Shown here piece by piece: positions 61,900-64,000 of a stretch of 64,000 nucleotides of DNA. The position numbers and the translations under genes are program-made. Within the stretch, counting starts at the first letter, position 1; every line of letters begins with the position of its first letter. Source of the DNA: Mucilaginibacter sp. OK283. Lineage in GTDB: Bacteria > Bacteroidota > Bacteroidia > Sphingobacteriales > Sphingobacteriaceae. The stretch is from the NCBI RefSeq assembly GCF_900110415.1, contig NZ_FODR01000015.1, forward strand, positions 1 to 64,000, given 5' to 3'. Under the pieces are notes generated by a model. It was not told the origin of the DNA, searched no databases, and was given only the letters and a program-made list of their open reading frames with translations.

Positions 61900-62096
61900 T
61901 ACACACGAACCTCACTAATTGAATCGAATTTCGCGAATTGAATTAGGACAGAAATGGCATCAATTTATTCGAATTACACAATCAGTGTTCGAATAAATTG
62001 GTGCTATTGCATTTGTGGCAATTTGATCTGATTTTTAAAAATTGTGCTTTAAAAATCCGTGAAATTCGATTCAATTAGTGATATTCGTGTGTATTA
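61900..62096. repeat. Nested inverted repeat with ~35-bp arms
   Basis: The outer arms (ACACACGAACCTCACTAATT ... and its near-complement ending at about 62096) are about 35 bp long with few mismatches and contain AATTGAATCGAATTTC. Inside, CAATTTATTCGAA (about 61960) pairs perfectly with TTCGAATAAATTG (about 61990). The element fills the gap between the NifU-like and inositol monophosphatase genes and touches the stop codon of the latter. Confidence 0.85.
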
Positions 62097-62885
62097 CTTG
62101 AAATATTTCTGTATCGCCGTTAGCATCTCCCCTGTTATTATACCATTGCTAGCCAACAATTCCCTTGTATCCAGTACTTCACTTCCCCCTTTAAAGTTTA
62201 CTATATCGCCACCCGCCTGTTTTACAATTACGATTCCGGCGGCTACATCCCAGGCGTTCAGGTTGTATTCGTAAAAGGCGTCAAAGCGGCCGCAGGCGGT
62301 GTAAACCAGGTCGACAGCTGCCGAACCAATGCGACGCAGGCCGTGGCTGCTTTTCATCAATTCGGTAAATAGTTCAATGTATTGGGCCTGCTTGGTAAAA
62401 TCATAGTAAGGGAAACCTGTAGCGATAAGACTTGTACTTACCGTGGTATTTTTGCTTACATGAATCTCATTGCCATTCAGGTAAGCCGGAGCATCTTTCC
62501 ATGCGTAAAAACATTCATCCTGATTTATTTCGTACACAACGCCCGCTACCAGTTCATCATATTCTTTTAATGCTATACTTACCGAATAAGCCGGCAGGCC
62601 GTGAATAAAATTGGTAGTGCCATCCAAGGGGTCGATAATCCAGTTATACCGGTCGCCCACTATGGTAGTGGTTTTTTCTTCGGTGATGAAACCAGATTCG
62701 GGTAGTACTTTTTTCAAGCCTTCAACAATAATCCGTTCGGCTGTTTGGTCAACGTATGAAACCATATCATTGAGCCCTTTGTATTCAATTTTATCAGGGC
62801 TGAATGATTTGCGTTCCTGCCTGATAAAATCGCCTGCCTGTTTGGCTATTTCAATTACCTGTTGCGTTATGTTTTGGAGTTGCAT
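62094..62885 (-). CDS. Inositol monophosphatase family protein
   Basis: A 263-residue Mg-dependent phosphatase. The metal-binding motifs are EE in GFITEEKTT (E69/E70), DPLDGT (residues 85-90) followed by TNFIHGLPAYSVS, and WDVAAG near residue 210. Members remove phosphate from inositol-1-phosphate or related sugars and nucleotides; the physiological substrate here is unknown. I chose the ATG at 62885 because the longer start 18 residues upstream would lie deeper inside the GtrA gene. The overlap with GtrA is 35 nt, so they are likely translationally coupled. Confidence 0.93.
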   Translation of the reverse strand: MQLQNITQQVIEIAKQAGDFIRQERKSFSPDKIEYKGLNDMVSYVDQTAERIIVEGLKKVLPESGFITEEKTTTIVGDRYNWIIDPLDGTTNFIHGLPAYSVSIALKEYDELVAGVVYEINQDECFYAWKDAPAYLNGNEIHVSKNTTVSTSLIATGFPYYDFTKQAQYIELFTELMKSSHGLRRIGSAAVDLVYTACGRFDAFYEYNLNAWDVAAGIVIVKQAGGDIVNFKGGSEVLDTRELLASNGIITGEMLTAIQKYFK

Positions 62886-63336
62886 GTTTACGTAATGATA
62901 AGCTGAATGAAAATACCTTATGAATAAAAAAGCTTGCAAAAAACAAGCTTAAAGCAGCACCTATGCGTGCCACAGGAGGATAAATACCGAAAGCCTGGAT
63001 CAAAATTTTTATAAGCGCCAGGTTTGCAAAAAAACCGACGCAAGCCACTGCAACAAAGCGAAAAAACTGCTTATAAGCAGATGATTTTGATTCGGCGAAA
63101 ACAAGAGCGCGGGTAATAGCGAAATTGACTATAACCCCAAGCAAAAACGAGATGGCTAACGATAAAGTGGAATTACGGAAAGTGTATGAACCTATGAGAT
63201 AAGTGCGCCTGGCTAACAGGTTGTGATAAAAAAGATAAAAGGCAGAGATATCGACTAAAAAACCGGCACCAGCCGAAAGTACAAACCTGAATACCTGGTT
63301 ATTTAACAGCTTGTGAGCCTGTTTTTTATTAGCCAT
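62851..63336 (-). CDS. GtrA-family membrane protein
   Basis: A 161-residue protein with four membrane helices. The family pattern is clear: QVFRFVLSAGAGFLVDISAF, then LAISFLLGVIVNFAITRALV, then FFRFVAVACVGFFANLALIK and a last helix ending IHKVFSFS. GtrA proteins are thought to flip undecaprenyl-phosphate-linked sugars across the inner membrane; the partner glycosyltransferase is not in view. The start overlaps the lgt end by 8 nt and its end overlaps the inositol monophosphatase start, so the three genes form a compact operon. Confidence 0.92.
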   Translation of the reverse strand: MANKKQAHKLLNNQVFRFVLSAGAGFLVDISAFYLFYHNLLARRTYLIGSYTFRNSTLSLAISFLLGVIVNFAITRALVFAESKSSAYKQFFRFVAVACVGFFANLALIKILIQAFGIYPPVARIGAALSLFFASFFIHKVFSFSLSLRKHATPKHNATGN

Positions 63337-64000
63337 GCTGTAACGTAGCTGTTTTTTTATTTTTTAAACCGTTGACAATTAACAACGCACCACCAATAAC
63401 CATGATCAGCGAAATCATTTCGGCCTGGGTAAAGCTGATACCAGCCACATGGTATTTTGTATTTACGCGTATCAGTTCGATAAAAAACCGTTCAACACCG
63501 GCCAATATCATATAAATACCAAAAAGCACACCTGAATTTTTTATCTGTTTGCGGATACTCCACAGGAACGCAAATAGTATCAGGCAGATGATACATTCAT
63601 ATAACGATGTTGGGTATACGGGGTATTGCAGTTCATGACAAAATTTACCTATGCAATTTGCCAGTGGAACGCCCTCGTCATTAACATTGTGAGGGAATTT
63701 AAAAGACCACGCCCAATCAGGTGCCCAACTTAACCAGCCTGGTTTCGGCGCAAGGTTTACTATACCCCAATCACCATCGCCCGACATTTGGCAGCCAACA
63801 CGCCCTAATGCATAAGCCAGCATCATACCCGGGCCGCCAATATCCAGCATATCTAAAGGCTTAACTCCGTTTTTATTGGCTATATATAACACTGCTGCGC
63901 CGCCGCAGATGAGGCCACCGTAAAAAGTAAGGCCGCTAAAACCTATTAGCATGCCAACCGGGTCTTTCATAAAATCGCCCCAGTTTTCAAGGGCGTTAAA
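63329..64000 (-). CDS. lgt: Prolipoprotein diacylglyceryl transferase, partial
   Basis: The C-terminal 223 or so residues of Lgt; the N-terminus lies beyond the window. The in-frame sequence continues through 64000 (FNALENWGDF precedes MKDPVGMLIG), so the internal Met is not the start. Visible motifs are GLTFYGGLICGG, the signature ALGRVGCQMSGDGDWG with the essential Arg, and CHELQYPVYPTSLYE near residue 150. The enzyme adds diacylglycerol to the lipobox Cys of prelipoproteins in the inner membrane. It overlaps gtrA by 8 nt. Confidence 0.94.
   Translation of the reverse strand, partial: FNALENWGDFMKDPVGMLIGFSGLTFYGGLICGGAAVLYIANKNGVKPLDMLDIGGPGMMLAYALGRVGCQMSGDGDWGIVNLAPKPGWLSWAPDWAWSFKFPHNVNDEGVPLANCIGKFCHELQYPVYPTSLYECIICLILFAFLWSIRKQIKNSGVLFGIYMILAGVERFFIELIRVNTKYHVAGISFTQAEMISLIMVIGGALLIVNGLKNKKTATLQHG

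Overview
The window looks like a chromosomal segment from the Bacteroidota, most likely the Sphingobacteriaceae (Mucilaginibacter or Pedobacter type). The reasons are the ~800-residue MacB/FtsX-type permeases that end in a NPV-SL-NE tail, the DUF4251, MGH1-like and GH51 proteins, several promoters matching the Bacteroidota form TTG-N19-21-TAnnTTTG, and many short word-like intergenic repeats. The genus is inferred; no rRNA or tRNA gene is present to confirm it.

1-16,500: an efflux/permease island. On the minus strand lie an HlyD/MacA-type adaptor (GTG start), a LolD/MacB-type ATPase, an internally deleted 141-residue mini-permease and four full-length permeases. A divergent NtrC-type response regulator and its histidine kinase sit upstream. 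The regions before the adaptor and before the last permease align without gaps over about 100 nt, including a 39-nt block that ends at the same distance from a TGGYATG element. This suggests a shared control region for the neighbouring regulator.

16,500-31,000: a repeat-rich gap, an FMN reductase, HtpG, a DUF4251 protein, ethanolamine utilisation without a microcompartment (permease, EutB, EutC), a TIM-barrel sugar isomerase-like protein, a GH63/MGH1-like glucosidase, and a small dipeptidase, D-threonine-aldolase-like and RidA cluster.

31,000-42,500: a cluster of two outer-membrane barrel-like proteins, a DoxX-like membrane protein and a PAP2/haloperoxidase-like lipoprotein. Then come a TlpA-type thioredoxin, a GH51 arabinofuranosidase, and a minus-strand group: a redoxin-fold protein with no cysteine, a beta-carbonic anhydrase and an FAD oxidoreductase. 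Upstream of that group is an 8-codon ORF (Met-Met-Cys-Met-Cys-Cys-Cys-Cys) set among hairpins, which I interpret as a cysteine-sensing leader peptide. This is the most interesting candidate for an undescribed regulatory system here.

42,500-52,800: an L,D-transpeptidase, small hypotheticals, a frameshifted SGNH hydrolase pseudogene, DUF2238, a CheY-like receiver, GlgX, a TetR regulator divergent from an MscS channel, and DUF4126.

52,900-64,000: a TetR-TolC-adaptor-RND efflux operon with a candidate operator and promoter, purB, a NifU-type Fe-S scaffold, an inositol monophosphatase, GtrA, and Lgt, which runs off the end. No phage, insertion sequence or CRISPR array was seen. Mobile-like content is limited to dispersed intergenic repeats.
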